A stretch of 5,302 bases of DNA from Saprospiraceae bacterium. GTDB lineage: Bacteria; Bacteroidota; Bacteroidia; Chitinophagales; Saprospiraceae. Positions 4,597 through 5,302 of this stretch are shown in pieces. Position numbers and translations under genes: made by a program. Numbering within the stretch: position 1 is the first letter of the stretch; each line of letters begins with the position of its first letter. The DNA lies in NCBI GenBank assembly GCA_025455635.1, contig JALOMF010000327.1, positions 1 through 5,302 on the forward strand, read 5' to 3'. The notes beneath the pieces were generated by a model. That model was given only the letters and a program-made list of their open reading frames with translations. It was not told the DNA's origin and searched no databases.

Positions 4597-5302
4597 ATGA
4601 AGGCTAAACCATTTTTGAAGTGGGCAGGTGGCAAAACGCAGTTGTTGCCCCAATTTGAAGGATTCTACCCTTCTATTTTGAAGAAGAGAGGGGTGAAAAG
4701 GTATGTTGAGCCTTTTGTTGGGAGCGGGGCAGTTTTTTTCAACTTAATGAGCAGGTACCATTTTGAAACAGCCTACATCTCTGACTTGAATGAAGACTTG
4801 ATTTTGTGCTATAAGACCATAAAAGACCGGCTTGAACCTCTACTTGAATCATTGAAGATTTTTCAGTCGCAATTTGATTCTAAAGCCCAAGATGAAAGGG
4901 CGGAGATGTTTTTGGAGGTTCGCCATCAATTCAACGAAAAGAAGAAAGATTTTGACTATTCAACTCCTAATGAACAAAGTGTGATTAGGGCATCTCAATT
5001 CATTTTTTTGAACAAGACTTGTTTCAACGGCTTGTTTCGCCTTAACTCAAAGGGAGGATTCAATGTGCCTTATGGAGGGTATGAATCTGCCAAAATTCTT
5101 GATGTTGGAAATCTAAGGGCAGTAAGTGCTCTTTTGCAGCGTACAGAAATTTGTTGTGCAGACTATTCTGAATGTGAAAAAGGTGTTGACGATAAGACAT
5201 TTGTTTACCTCGACCCTCCTTATCGCCCCTTGAATAAGACCTCCAGTTTTACAGCTTACGTTGGGAATGGGTTTTCTGACGTTGAACAACGAAGGTTAGC
5301 TG
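4597..5302 (+). CDS. Dam-family (D12 class) N6-adenine DNA methyltransferase, partial at window end
   Basis: Transfers a methyl group from S-adenosylmethionine to adenine N6 in a short DNA target. The frame runs open from this ATG for 235 codons and leaves the window; family members are about 270-290 residues, so perhaps 40-50 residues are missing. Motifs appear in D12 order: KWAGGK (8-13), EPFVGSGAVFF (38-48, SAM-binding motif I), SDLNEDL (62-68), NKTCFNGLFR (139-148), FNVPYGGY (155-162), and the catalytic DPPY (206-209) followed by RPL...FTAY. The start is firm: it is the only ATG after an in-frame stop at 4528, and MKAKPFLKWAGGK is the typical family N-terminus. No Shine-Dalgarno is seen. 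It is transcribed divergently from the sigma operon and is visibly more AT-rich than purE, purK or the sigma gene, suggesting acquisition. GATC specificity is plausible but not determinable. A cognate restriction enzyme, if any, lies beyond the window. Confidence 0.93.
   Translation, partial: MKAKPFLKWAGGKTQLLPQFEGFYPSILKKRGVKRYVEPFVGSGAVFFNLMSRYHFETAYISDLNEDLILCYKTIKDRLEPLLESLKIFQSQFDSKAQDERAEMFLEVRHQFNEKKKDFDYSTPNEQSVIRASQFIFLNKTCFNGLFRLNSKGGFNVPYGGYESAKILDVGNLRAVSALLQRTEICCADYSECEKGVDDKTFVYLDPPYRPLNKTSSFTAYVGNGFSDVEQRRLA

Noticed and set aside
1..5302. CRISPR array, tRNA, rRNA or insertion-sequence ends
   Set aside because: No regularly spaced direct repeats, cloverleaf, ribosomal signature or transposase was seen on either strand.

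Overview
The window looks like chromosomal DNA from a Bacteroidota bacterium, most likely the Saprospiria/Chitinophagia side of the phylum. The evidence is a perfect TAnnTTTG -7 box directly in front of a start codon, no Shine-Dalgarno-like sequence before the genes, and an ECF sigma factor coupled to a protein with a PorT-like outer-membrane beta-barrel. The assignment below phylum level is inference.

Layout, right to left on the minus strand: an ECF sigma factor gene (3610-4197) overlaps by four bases (ATGA) a 570-codon gene (1901-3613). That protein has an unusual layout: three copies of a short Trp-containing motif, one transmembrane helix, a long Ala/Thr/Pro/Gln-rich linker, and a C-terminal outer-membrane beta-barrel. 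After a 72-base gap with a -7 box and a hairpin come purK (680-1828) and, 97 bases further, purE (73-582). PurK and PurE carry out consecutive steps of de novo purine synthesis (AIR to N5-CAIR to CAIR). At the left edge, a strong intrinsic terminator reads on the plus strand. It implies a convergent plus-strand gene just outside the window.

On the plus strand at the right end, a Dam-family (D12 class) N6-adenine DNA methyltransferase starts at 4597 and is cut by the window end after 235 codons. It is clearly more AT-rich than the purine and sigma genes, which suggests a horizontally acquired modification or restriction-modification locus. The roughly 400-base divergent intergenic region before it holds a predicted promoter, two other inverted repeats, and a perfect 13-bp hairpin with a T-run lying between that promoter and the methyltransferase start.

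The most interesting element is the sigma-barrel pair. It can be read as a compact trans-envelope signalling system in which sensor barrel, linker, membrane anchor and sigma-binding domain are one polypeptide, translationally coupled to its sigma factor. This function is inferred from architecture only. The purine genes are ordinary housekeeping genes.
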